A stretch of 64,000 nt of DNA from Piliocolobus tephrosceles (taxonomy: Eukaryota > Chordata > Mammalia > Primates > Cercopithecidae), in assembly GCF_002776525.5 (NCBI RefSeq), contig NC_045436.1, positions 49,893,313 through 49,957,312 of the forward strand, in the 5' to 3' direction. Below the pieces are notes generated by a model that was not told the origin of the DNA, ran no database searches, and saw only the letters and a program-made list of their open reading frames with translations. Shown here in pieces: positions 40,199 to 53,369 of the stretch (positions are counted from its first letter, which is position 1; the number at the start of each line of letters is the position of its first letter). Both the position numbers and the translations under genes were made by a program.

Positions 40199-40351
40199 AT
40201 GTCAGCGGATCAGCTGCTCGATAACAAAGAGGGGGTATTACAGGAGAAAGTTGCAGCAGCTGCAGCGGCCAAGGCGGCACACCGGGGCCTCCGAGGCGAG
40301 GGGCAAGTGGGCGAAGGGAGGGGGGACGACGGCTGCTGCCGCAGCAGCTGA
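40199..40351 (+). other. Candidate upstream ORF in SETD7 leader (50 codons)
   Basis: An ATG at 40199 opens a frame of 50 codons that ends at TGA 40349-40351, 177 nt before the SETD7 start. It begins MSADQLLDNKEGVLQEK, followed by six alanines and a Gly/Arg-rich tail. It is part of a longer open frame from 39905, which probably lies upstream of transcription. It counts as a uORF only if transcription starts before 40199. I infer possible translational control; the sequence does not prove it. Confidence 0.35.
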
Positions 40352-40528
40352 AGGCCAAGGAATTGAAAGGGCTGTAGGGGGAGGCAGTGCGAGCCAGCCC
40401 CGACTGCTCCTCCTCTTCCTCCTCCTCCTCCAAACTCGCGAGCCCCAGAGCTCGCTCAGCAGCCAGGAGCACCCGGAGGGACGGGAGGCAGCCGCGCAGC
40501 CCCGAGCTGGGCAGGGTCCCCAGCCGCC

Positions 40529-40568
40529 ATGGATAGCGACGACGAGATGGTGGAGGAGGCGGTGGAAG
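40529..40568 (+). CDS. SETD7: SETD7 coding exon 1 (residues 1-13 plus first base of codon 14)
   Basis: SETD7 (SET7/9) is a lysine monomethyltransferase that acts on histone H3 K4 and on many non-histone proteins, p53 among them. This segment encodes the acidic leader MDSDDEMVEEAVE, which matches the known SETD7 N-terminus. The start has a strong Kozak context (GCCGCCATGG). The donor is GAAG|GTACAA and leaves one base of a split Gly codon, completed by GA at 50016. Reading on into the intron stays open to 40966, so the splice call rests on the protein match and on the acceptor phase. The 5' UTR is not delimited here. It probably starts in 39.9-40.4 kb and is GC-rich, with TCC repeats near 40420. 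Confidence 0.95.
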
Positions 40569-41320
40569 GTACAAGCATTTCTCCAGGGCCGGGGGAGGAG
40601 GCGCAGAGGGCCCGGAGCGCGGAAGGAGTGGCGGGCTGCAAGCGGCGCGGCGCCGGGCCCCGCGGCCGCCACTGTCCCTTACACGGGTGGCCGGCTGCCC
40701 GGCTCGGGCGGGGGCCCGACAGCCACGGTCACGCCGCCGGGAGCGCGCACTGCGCGGCGGGGCGCAGGCCGAGAATGGGGCTCTGCCAGGCCGGGGGCGC
40801 TGGAAAGGCACGGCCGCTCCATCCCGCCCGGCCACAGCCTGCATCCACCCTCGGAGTTGCGAAACCTGCCCCGCGCTCTGGCCTTTCCTCCTTCGGGCGC
40901 GGAGGGTGGGTGCACTCCGCAGGGCAGCCGCTTGAGGCCGGCGGACTCCGCGGAGCAATCCCCTAGCCCAGTTTTGGCCACCCGGATCCCCTCCCGGCCG
41001 CCAGCCCTTTCCTTCTGCTGTCTCTGAGCCCCGCTGCGGCCGCGGCCGCGTCCGGGTAGGTCCCCGGGCGCAGCGCACGGGGCCAGACCGGGCACGTGGC
41101 AGCCACGGCCCAGGCGGCAGCTCTTCCGAAAAGATGAAATCATTGTCGGGCGACTGACAAGACTCCCGACCCGGGACTCGAACGCGCGCCGTCCCAGCGG
41201 GCGGCCCTCCCCTCCGCTGCCCCCGAGCGAACTCAGTCAGGCCTCCCCCTCCCCCTTCCTGCTCCGCCGGGGTGCAGCCGCCACGCTGTGCAGGCGCGCC
41301 GCGAGCCCGCACCGAAATTG

Positions 41321-42925
41321 CTGGGTGACACTTAACTTTCTGAATTCCATGCCGTTGGCTGTGGGTGATATCACCGCCTCGGTGTCGTGTTTCTCCGCCC
41401 CTTCTCTTCTACCGCCCCTCCCCCGACTTTTCTCGCCACTTTGTTTTGCTGAGTTTCTCCACCTTTTTTTTTTTTTTGCTAGTTCTGAAAAAACGATGTG
41501 GGGACGTTATACAATCTCGTTGTTTGTATCATGGGATGTTATGATTTTGTAACAGCGAATACTGGAAAATACTCTTTAGTGTATTTATTTGGTTCCACTA
41601 CATACAGTACGTCGTGATGTTTTTCAGTGTGGTGTGGTATGATACCAGAATGTTTTAAACCAAGCATGTGAGTAAATAATTTTTAGCTGTTTGTTGAATC
41701 TGGTTTCTGTCTGATTTGTAGAAACACAAGTTCTGACGAAAGATAAAGAAAAAAGTGGCAACACTACAATGCATAAGGATACATGGTTATTGTTACATTG
41801 GGAAAAATCAGTTTTAACGTTTTCATAAACATAATTCCCTTTGCCGTGCTTCTGAGATCTTAAGGGGAGATTAAGCAGACTAACATTTCTGAACTCTTGA
41901 AAAGTATTCAATGTAATGCCAATATTAAAACTTATTTCTTCATCTAACTTCGAAGCCAATTAAAGAGTGTGTGGTTTTTGTTAAGAACATTTTCACCATG
42001 TTGTGAACTCACAAAGCTATTTATCTCTCTAATAAGTAAAGCCCATGTTGGGGCTGACTGGAGCCTAGATACATTGATTGAGTTGATCCACAGGAAGCCT
42101 TCTCAGAAGTTAAAAGTTGTTGACTTCTTGTGCCTCCATGTTGTGAAAGATAAAGGAAAAATGATCTCAGATTGTTAGGGTTTGCTTTCTTTCTTCAACG
42201 TTTACTTTTACTTGTAAAAATTAAATACAAACCCTTGATTGCTGGTACTGTTCTCCGTGTTCAACCACATTCATTCCCCTTTGAAGCTGTTTACAAACAT
42301 ATGTCCAGTTGTCTATAGTCCTCAGGCTCCTTTGCAGACTGTGACCAAGAGCTTTAGAAATGTATCAGTATTGTTTTTTGGAGACCGTCCACTGGATTCG
42401 AAAACAAGGAAGTTTACATAAACAGGGATGGTTTTGTTTTATAGGGTAATCATCCACATTATTGTCCAAAATCAGAGCCCCCTTGAGAATGAGAGGGGCT
42501 ATTAATAATGATGCTGGGACAAGTAGCTTAAGCCTTGAATGTCTGGGGCAATCTGGGACACATGGTCACTCAGTTGTAGCTAACTAAACAATTAGAGCAG
42601 CACAGAATCTTTAAAAGCCCCTAGAAGCATCTCAGGCTCTAACTTGCACAGTGCCAGGAGTGTGTGTGTGCACATGCAGTAAACTGTACCTGTGCCGTGC
42701 ACTCTTGTCCAGCCATTCTTGGCCTTGTGAGTGCTGTTTGCAATAGTCTTTATATAACACCTAACACTTACATAGAGGACTGGTATAAACTGCTTCTGCT
42801 CTTTCCCAGAGAGAAGCTAGTCTGAATATCTTAGTGTTTAAGTACCAACTAATCTACCTCTTTCCATAAACAGAGCCTCTGTTCTCAGTAGTTTCACTGT
42901 CATAGCTATTATTATCGTTGCTATA
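41321..42925 (+). other. Intron 1 unique DNA
   Basis: Composition falls from GC-rich to AT-rich. No repeat or exon recognised. Confidence 0.5.
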
Positions 42926-42929
42926 ATTG

Positions 42930-43105
42930 TTTAGTTCTTATTAAGTGCAGGCTCTGTGCTAAGTGTTTCACAGACATTATCCATTCAGTCTTATTCAGTC
43001 TTATGGGGTGGGTACTAATATTATCCTAATTTTACAGAGGCGGGAACTGAGGCATACAGAAGTTAAGGACTAATCCAAGAACACTCAGTGAGGTGGAGAG
43101 ACTGG
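42930..43105 (-). repeat. MIR copy
   Basis: GGCTCTGTGCTAAGTGTTTC, CCTAATTTTACAGAGGCGGG and AACTGAGGCATACAGAAGTT are in antisense MIR order, with a small CATTCAGTCTTATT duplication. Confidence 0.85.
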
Positions 43106-44829
43106 CTTGGACTTCCAAAACGGCCCTCCACCAGACCAAACTGTCTTCCTACATTTTTTATTTTTAATGAGTTAGTCAAATTTATGAAACACTTGATAAC
43201 TGAGTTTGGAAGCGACAGTTAAATATTATGTCAGTGCCATTTTTTTTTTTTTTTTTTTTTTTTTGTCACTGTAAGTCTGTAGAGGTTGGTTCTGATAGAG
43301 TTCAGTGACTTTCAGAAAAATGCATTTGGGGAAAAAGAACTTAACCTGTGTCTTCTGCAATAGCTATCTTTTTCCTTCTTCATTAGAGATTTACTCTGGG
43401 GAAGAAATTAGTCTCTTCAGGACTTGAGTTTAAATGTCTTATATATCATGTGCATTTAGTTCTCTTTCAGGGTATGACTGTAACTCTGGGGAAGTTCTGA
43501 ACTCAGGGTGGACAAATCCCTGAGGTGAGGGGAGTGACGGAGGCTGTGTCGAGAGAGTGTTCTGTGTACTGTGTTGGCTGTGCTCTTGTGGGAAGGCAGC
43601 AAGCCCTGGGCCTCAGAGGGCCTCAGAGCTCCACCTGAGCTCTGGTGTGGCTTTTGGAAAACACTTTGAGACACACTGGTTCAGTGAAGAGTGATGTTTA
43701 GTTTTCCAGTGTTATTCCTCTGGGCATCTGGAAACAGAATTTTATTATAGCATCTATTTCTTTGTCTACCCATAGATACAAAGATGAATATGATGTGGTC
43801 TCTAATATAATTTCAAAGAAATATATCTATACAGATGAATGGTGATGGTTGAGAGGAAGTAAAAATTAGTTCAGCTTAGGGAAGTCAAAGGGCAAAGATT
43901 TTCCAGAAGAGGTGCCGAAGAGCTGAGTCAGGTTGAGAGAGGAACTTTGTGAGTGAAGACACAGAGGCATGGAATTCTGCGGGTGCACCCAGAGAACAGT
44001 CATTCGGTTTCACCACAACAGGGAGCTTACAAGGAGAAAAGCGGAGGGGAAGACAGGGAAGGGAGGCTGGATCACAGGCTGAGAGCGTGGACTGTGCTGG
44101 AAGCCACAGAAGCCGTGGGGGCTCTTTAGAAAAGGGAATGACAGGATCAGGACTCCACTCCAGGAAGATTAACAGGTAGTGGCCAGCAGGACAGTCAGAG
44201 GGACTGACACAGCAGGTGGGGTACCTTGAAATCTCTCTGCAATGGTCCAGATGCACAGTTATGAGGGCAGGAAAAACAGAAGGGCCTGGAAATGTGTAGG
44301 AGACATGGAGGAAGAATGATCAAAAGGGGGAAATATCAGAACAAGGGACCAGAATGAAAACAAGCAGCTCAGTGTTCCACTGCCACAACCCCCTCAAAAT
44401 ATTAAGATTATTTTTTATTAACACTCCCCCTAATATCAGATTCTGCCTGTCTCTGCTAAGACTGCTCATGCCCTGTATCTAGGAAAAATGTATACAAAGT
44501 GTGTTGGTAGCACCCTTTCTGTGTGGGCCACACATTAAAATTATGACCCTCACAACTAATAGTTGAACTCTTGCCAACAATTACCCTTAAAAATAAAATT
44601 ATCCAAACTTGCATATATAACCCCGAATCTAAAATAAAAGTTGAAATAATTTTTTTAAAAACCTAAAAAAATAAAAAAATTTTTAAAAGACCAAAACGTC
44701 AAGCTATGTTTTTAAGAGTCAGTGATTGAATGCATCACAAGGAGGGCGTGTTCTTTGCATTAAACAGAATAAGCTTGCCTTTTATTATTGTTGCTTTTTG
44801 TTTTTCAATTTATTTATGTATTTATTTAA
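43106..44829 (+). other. Intron 1, no exon recognised
   Basis: A lone T-run of about 26 bases lies at 43239-43264. A decayed old repeat is likely at 44010-44260. The 123-codon - strand frame (43885-44256) has no domain. Confidence 0.45.
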
Positions 44830-44937
44830 TGAGATAGGGTCTCACTGTATTGCCCAGACTGGTCTCCTGGGCTCAAGAGATCCACCTTGGCTTCCCAAAG
44901 TGCTGGGATTACAGGCATGAACCACCGTGCCCAGCCT
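44830..44937 (-). mobile_element. Alu monomer fragment
   Basis: GAGATAGGGTCTCACTGTAT through ACCACCGTGCCCAGCC; TATTATTGTTG occurs on both sides as a target duplication. Confidence 0.85.
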
Positions 44938-46071
<1,134 letters not shown>

Positions 46072-46802
46072 ACTCGGGCAAGTCTTATAAAGCACTGGTG
46101 TCTTCATCTGTAAGATGAGAATATGGGAGACTGTCCTGAGGCTTGCATTTAATAACAGGAAAGCATATTACCCAATGCCAGATCATAGTAGATTCATACA
46201 CTTTTTTTCTCCTCTGTTTATCAAAATCTGTGCATTTTAAATTGACTTACTGACATGACAAAATATTACATGATCTTATTGTCCAAATATTACATGATCT
46301 TATTGGCATTTGAAAAAGAGTTATGTCAGACTCTGTTCTAGCACTAATGTTGAAAGAAGATGTAAGAGCACTGCAACCCAGTCTTTTCTGTTTCTCATGG
46401 AAAGTCTGTTATTGTTTTGCTTGTGGCTGCTGTTATAGATGTAAAGTTCTACTGCAAGGAAAACTACTCCAGGATGCTAAATATTCAGAGTGGAAGTCTT
46501 GAATGATCACAACCCTTAATCTCTAGTTCCTTTAATTGATCACACCCTAAGGATGTAAAGAAAACAAAACAAACCAGGAAGGGGCTCCTGCTGTCGTCTA
46601 ATAGATTTCAGAACTCTCTCACAAGCAGCAATCTAAAAGCCTTTAGAATGACAGGGAGAGGTTGCATGTCCAAACACCTCCTTAATGTGCAAGGTCACCA
46701 GAGTAATGGCCATCATTTGGTAGCTCTCCCCTGTCCTTGTCTCTCCCAAGAGATTAAGATGGTGATAGGGCTCCTCTTCATTTGCCTGTTGAAAGGCATT
46801 GA
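46072..46802 (+). other. Intron 1, no exon recognised
   Basis: Includes a 24-bp-period tandem duplication at 46261-46305. No gene. Confidence 0.45.
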
Positions 46803-47370
<568 letters not shown>

Positions 47371-47560
47371 AGAGAAAGAGGGAAGGAGGGAGTGAGGTAA
47401 GAAAGGAAGAAAAGGAGGGGAGGGAGGCAAGGAGGAAGGAAAGAAGGAAGGAAGGAAGGAAGGAAGGAAGGAAGGAAGGAAGGAAGGAAGGAAGGAAGGA
47501 ANNNNNNNNNNGAAGGAAGGAAGGAAGGAAGGAAGGAAGGAAGGAAGGAAGGAAGGAAAG
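47371..47560. repeat. (GGAA)n microsatellite with assembly gap
   Basis: GGAA units from about 47440 to 47558, preceded by mixed AGGA/GGGA purine sequence. Ten N at 47501-47510 mark an unsized or unresolved stretch, so the true length is unknown. Confidence 0.95.
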
Positions 47561-48717
<1,157 letters not shown>

Positions 48718-50015
48718 GCATATTTATTCTTTATGAGAGTGTGTACTTAACCATCTTTTCCAAGGGCTAATATTCCTTTATCATGTTAGAATAAATTATT
48801 TTAGGAGACTAAATATTTCATTGTGGTAGTATGGTTTGTGTTTCCTTTTATGTCTGTGAGCCATCTGGAAGCTACATTTCAATGTTTAATGTCCCTGCAT
48901 TAGACACAGTGTTTAATGTTTTCATGCCTTTTCTCTCCATGGCCCAGGTTGTTACCCCAAGAAAAAGCCAGTAGACTAACTACTGCCTTCATTTTCACCC
49001 ACCTCTGCAAAATCAGCTCACCAGAATGATTGGGAAGACACCAATAAGGTGATTCCTGGGTTTTGTAAAACATGTAGATAGTAATAAAAAGTGTAAACAT
49101 TGACTGTAAATGTCAATATTAAATTATACCGATCTTTGACCTAGGAAGAACCAGTGACTTAAAGGTCCATGTAATAACTTCTGCTGATATTCACAATCAT
49201 TGCTTAAATGACCGTGTGTATACTCTGGCTCCATTTAAAATACAAGCCCTCTGACACACATGGTGGAAGGTATATGATAAGGTTATTACTAAACATTCAA
49301 AGCTGAAGATTTTGTAAAGTAAAGCAGTAGGTTTAAGGTTAAGCTTAAGTTTAAGGTAAGAAGGACTCCAGGTTTCTGTGTTTGTACAATGAGCTGTATA
49401 ACTCTTAGGGCAGTTTTAAAGATATGACTGTGTCCTTCGTGTGAATATAACAATAACAGTGAGATTTTCAGACTGGCTAGCAGTCCTCCACATCGTATTA
49501 TAGAATGATATATAAAATCATGTTGCATACTTAATGTTCTAGAATTAGATAATTTATTCCAATGACTGCGTATGTGGCAATTGACTATAAAACAGTGGAA
49601 TCTCAACCACACTTCAGTTAAGCATGAGAGATTGGAGGCATCAGTTCCAAATATGAGGACTCTCGGGAGAGTACTTGGTAAATTGTGACATGCCCTGCAG
49701 AGGATATTACTGATAATGACTCTCAGTTCCAGGTAAAAAGCAAGCTTATTTAAAGTTCATATTCTGGAATGTGTCTAAGTCTGTTCTGGACCTATCAGTT
49801 CACAAAGTGTATGTAACAATCAATTTGGTACTGCTGGTGCTGATGAGGTGAGAAACCTTTGCACGCTGACTGTCCTTTTGTGCCAGGGAGGGGACCCTTT
49901 GGCAGCTGGAGGGGAGTTGGGCAGGGGACTTGTCTTGCAGCATCTGAATGCTTAGATGTCAGATGGGAGGAGCACTGACGATGTTAAGGTTTGCCTTGTG
50001 GTTCCCTTTCTCCAG
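48718..50015 (+). other. 3' end of intron 1
   Basis: AT-rich unique DNA running into the exon 2 polypyrimidine tract. No repeat recognised. Confidence 0.5.
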
Positions 50016-50145
50016 GACACCTGGATGATGACGGATTACCGCACGGGTTCTGCACGGTCACCTACTCCTCCACAGACAGATTTGAGGGGAACTTTGTTCA
50101 TGGAGAAAAGAACGGACGGGGGAAGTTCTTCTTCTTTGATGGCAG
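50016..50145 (+). CDS. SETD7: SETD7 coding exon 2 (residues 14-56, first MORN repeat)
   Basis: The acceptor is CCCTTTCTCCAG|GACACC and the donor is GCAG|GTAGCA; the exon is 130 nt. Joined to exon 1 it reads on from the split Gly with HLDDDGLPHGFCTVTYSS, identical as far as I can recall to mammalian SETD7. The segment FEGNFVHGEKNGRG (from residue 36) followed by KFFFFDG is a MORN repeat (Y/FxGxFxxGxxxGxG). In SETD7 the MORN repeats form the N-terminal beta-sheet domain that packs ahead of the SET domain. The exon ends on two bases (AG) of a Ser codon that exon 3 completes. The donor is followed almost at once by an inserted ferritin pseudogene, annotated separately. Confidence 0.96.
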
Positions 50146-50172
50146 GTAGCACTCAGTTCTGTTTTGTTCTTT

Positions 50173-50805
50173 GGGGGTACTGAATTATTTTATGTTAAGG
50201 AATATTACAAATGAAAGAATTTAAGTGGAAGTTTTTCTACAATTTATACAATGGGTAAAATTAACCCCTACCTATAGGCACTGCTTTGATGACTGGGGAC
50301 GTCACCCTGTGGTTATGGGGAAGCCAGCCTAAGGCTTAGCTCTTGTCATCACTGTCTCCCAGAGTGTGATTGGCCAAAAGATACCAGATTTGGGGGCCCG
50401 AATAAGTTGGTTACATGGTCACCCAATTCTTTGATGGATTTCACTTCATCATTCCAGCAGCGCATCTCCCTGAAGTCACACAAGTGGGGATCGTTTTTGT
50501 CAGTGGCCAGTTTGCACAGTTCCAGTAGAGTCAGATTCTTGCCTTTTTCCAAGGGTCACACACACTCCATTGCGTTCAGCACACTCTGCCAGATGTCACA
50601 GTCTGGCATCTTAGTACCCTGAAGGAAGATTCTGCCACCTTGTTGGTTCTTCTGCTTCATTGGTTTCTCAGCTTGTTGCCTCTCCTCATGAGATTGATGA
50701 AAAAATGCTTGGCAAAGTTCTTCAAAGCCACATCATTGCAGTCCCAGTAATAAGACATAAACAGGTACACACAGGAGGGCAACTTTCTAGACTTCAGTTT
50801 TTTAA
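50173..50805 (-). pseudogene. Processed ferritin heavy chain (FTH1-like) pseudogene
   Basis: The reverse strand translates in pieces to ferritin [33 protein letters not shown] and [11 protein letters not shown], in the right order and without introns. The 3' UTR also follows FTH1 down to its end near 50173 (GGTAC before the tail). T-rich bases at 50160-50172 look like a decayed poly-A tail. The copy is 5'-truncated near the codons before the VYLxMSYY helix; the N-terminal third and the iron-responsive leader are absent. It is dead: a 1-nt deletion lies near the FAKxF segment, a TGA stop at complement 50556-50558 follows AMECV, and a further frameshift precedes the C-terminal end. Ferritin H is the ferroxidase subunit of cytosolic ferritin and has many processed copies in primates. 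The position directly behind SETD7 exon 2 is what makes this copy notable. Confidence 0.9.
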
Positions 50806-51627
50806 ATGCCTGTCTTTGGGATAATTGATCTTTTTTGTGTGATAATTTAATACTAATGTCAGAATTATGATGTTCCACAGTGTACCTCTAGTTAAAGTAT
50901 TTTTCAGAGCAGGATTTCTTTTATTTTACTCTCATCCCGTCTGAGGACGCTGAGAGGCAGAGGCTCCTTACTCGCTGGTGACAGATAGGAATGACTATAG
51001 GACATTTTTCTTTCAAGAAGAGATGGGGTTGCCCTGGCCCAGCTTCCCAACAATGACTTTTAAGCCCTGTCAGCTTCAGGAGCAGAGAGTGACTATGTGA
51101 ATTTCTCAAGCATTTAGTGGAATTCAGAGCCGCAAAAGGGCCAGCTATTTTCAGACCCGTTGATTGGGTAAAATAGAAACAGACTTCACCAAAGCAGGTT
51201 ATAGGATTCTGTGGGATACCACACCACTTACTAAACTCCTGACATTGGTAATAGGCCAAAGCTTCCTTTGGGAAAGAAAATGTCTAAGCTGACAACTGAA
51301 AGGTGATGGCAGGAACTGGTATGTGACCCAGAATCGCTTTTCTGTAGGCGAAGTGGGTTGTTTTAAAGGGGGTAACATTACTTAGGCTTTCGATGATCTG
51401 ATGCAATGAGGGGTGAAAAAAGCAATAAAAACCCTCTACATAACTTTTGTAAAATTACCTTTTAATTATAATTCCAACCTTCATTTTCCCATTGCCCCCA
51501 ACCCCACCTTTTTGTAAAGCAGAGTTTTGCTTACAAACTGTAAATTTTAAATTGTCAGATATTTTACTTCCTTTCTTTTGGGTGGATACTTGAGTGCCAT
51601 AGAGGCCCCTTTCAATATGTTGGTATT
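50806..51627 (+). other. Intron 2, no exon recognised
   Basis: A 112-codon - strand frame at 50921-51259 has no recognisable domain. Confidence 0.4.
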
Positions 51628-51867
51628 GGCCTGGGCATTTTGGCTCACATCTGTAATCCCAGCACTTTGGGAGTCTGAGATAGGAGGATTGTTTTACCCC
51701 AGGAATTTGAGAACTGACCAGGACAACATGGTGAGACCCTGTCTCTGCCACCAGGTGTAGAGACCCTGGGACCTGTGGTCCCAGCTGCTGGGGAGGCTGA
51801 GGCAGGAAGATTTCTTGAGCACTCCAGCCTGGGTGACAGAGCAAGACCCTGTTTCCAAAAAAAAAAA
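51628..51867 (+). mobile_element. Alu, internally deleted
   Basis: GGCCTGGGCATTTTGGCTCA through an A-run, with part of the second arm missing; TTGGTAT occurs on both sides. Confidence 0.85.
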
Positions 51868-52214
51868 AGTTGGTATCAGTGCTTTTCTTTCCTATGACTT
51901 CTTTAACCTATCCAGAGGAAAACTTTTCCTGCCCCATTTCCACTGCAATTTTTTATAGCTCTTTTTTCTGAAAAGTGTCACTTTTAACCTGATTCTGCAA
52001 ATTTTTTTATTCATTCAACAAGTACATATTTATGTAAATGTCTCCTTCATCTCCAAGGACAGAGGTTTCCTTGAGGGCAGAATCTGTGTCTATTACATCT
52101 TTTATGCTTCATAGCACTTTCTCTTAATTTGATACTAAAGAGAAGTCCTTCCTAAGTGAGAGTGGGAGCTGAAAGAGAGGGTAGAATCCACCCAGAACAC
52201 CCCCCACCTGCCAT

Positions 52215-52250
<36 letters not shown>

Positions 52251-52707
52251 TAAATCTGGTAGTTTGATGATGGTCGCCAGTGACTGATTGACTCTTTGGG
52301 AAAACAGTCCAGCAGATTTGTCTGAATTTGGTGTTGGTTACCTGCTTGCTTTATGGGGCAAATACTCAGAGTACTGGTGGGCTAGACTAAACTTCTGAAC
52401 CAGTGTACCGAGAATGAGCTACTTGTTAGCTTCAAGATGCTGAGCCCCTCAGCCCTAGGGTAAGATAGCCAAGTGGGGCCTGAGACTTCCTGAGCACCTG
52501 TCCTCTCATGTCCAGCTAGTAACTTCTAGCCCCAAACAGCTTCATCCACTTAACCCAGTGTGTCAGACAAATGCATTAATTGGCAGGTGTGTCATGATAT
52601 GAACAAGCTGAAGCACCAGGCCAAGTTGCAGCACTAGCCCAATTACTACCTATAGGCTAGAAATACATTCACTGATTTTTTTTTTCCTTTTGAGGCACTA
52701 ATTCACT
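51868..52707 (+). other. Intron 2 DNA with a (CA)n tract
   Basis: A CA tract of about 30 bases lies at 52219-52248. An L2-like trace may lie at 52040-52130. No exon. Confidence 0.5.
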
Positions 52708-53019
52708 ATTTTTTTTTTTTTTTTTTTTTTTTTTTGAGATCGGTTCTCACTCCATTGCCCAGGCTGGAGTGCAGTGCCATGATCATGGCTCACTGCAGCC
52801 TCAACCTCCCTGGACTCAGGTGATCCTCCCACCTCAGCTTCCTGAGGAGCTGTGACTGCAGGTGCGTGCCACCACGCCAGGCTAATTTGTTTTGTATTTT
52901 TTATAGAGATAGGGTTTTGCCATGTTGCCCAGCTAGTCTCAAACTCCTGAGCTCAAGTGATCCACCCGCCTCAGCCTCTCAAGGGCTGGGGTTACAGGCC
53001 TGAGCCATTGCGCCCAGCC
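52708..53019 (-). mobile_element. Alu
   Basis: Poly-T, GAGATCGGTTCTCACTCC, ending GCCATTGCGCCCAGCC. Confidence 0.95.
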
Positions 53020-53034
53020 TAACCAATTCAGTAA

Positions 53035-53369
53035 TTTTTTTTTTTTTTTTTTTTTTGAGACAGAGACTTGCTCTCTTGCCCAGGCTGGAGTACAGTGGTG
53101 CCATCTCGGCTCACTGCGAGCTCCGCCTCCTGGGTTCTCGCCATTCTCCTGCCTCAGCCTCCTGAGTAACTGGGACTACAGGTGCCCGCCACCACGCCCA
53201 GCTAATTTTTTTTCTGGTTTTTTTTTTTTTTTTTTTGTATTTTTTTGGTAGAGATGGTTTCACCTTGTTAGCCAGGATGGTCTTGATCTCGATCTCCTCA
53301 CCTCGTGATCCACCCGCCTCAGCCTCCCAAAGTGCTGGGATTACGGGCGTGAGCCACCACACCTGCCCA
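53035..53369 (-). mobile_element. AluY-like element
   Basis: Poly-T, GAGACAGAGACTTGCTCTC, an extra T-run near 53219-53236, ending GCCACCACACCTGCCC. The AATTCA(C/G)TAAT target recurs between and beyond this Alu and the previous one. Confidence 0.95.

Larger units (their letters stand above)
39420..41320 (+). promoter_or_regulatory. SETD7: CpG island / SETD7 promoter and first-exon region
   Basis: G+C and CpG density rise sharply at about 39.4 kb and fall at about 41.3 kb, in a window that is otherwise CpG-poor apart from Alus. No TATA box stands out near the start codon. A GC box (AGGGCGGGGAG) lies at about 39635 and a CRE-like TGATGTCA at about 40197, followed by a CAGCTG E-box. CpG-island promoters without a TATA box usually start transcription at dispersed sites, so I cannot fix the start; somewhere in 39.9-40.4 kb is most likely. 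Exon 1 coding sequence and the 5' end of intron 1 lie inside the island. Assignment to SETD7 follows from position. The island could also drive a divergent antisense transcript, but the sequence alone does not show one. Confidence 0.85.

Noticed and set aside
40251..41027. 258-codon + strand frame in the CpG island
   Set aside because: It overlaps the real SETD7 start in another frame and is compositionally driven. No family recognised.
40125..41312. 395-codon antisense open frame across the CpG island
   Set aside because: Very GC-rich DNA has few stop codons. The protein is low-complexity Arg/Pro/Ala/Ser, no domain is seen, and overlapping frames on both strands are also open.
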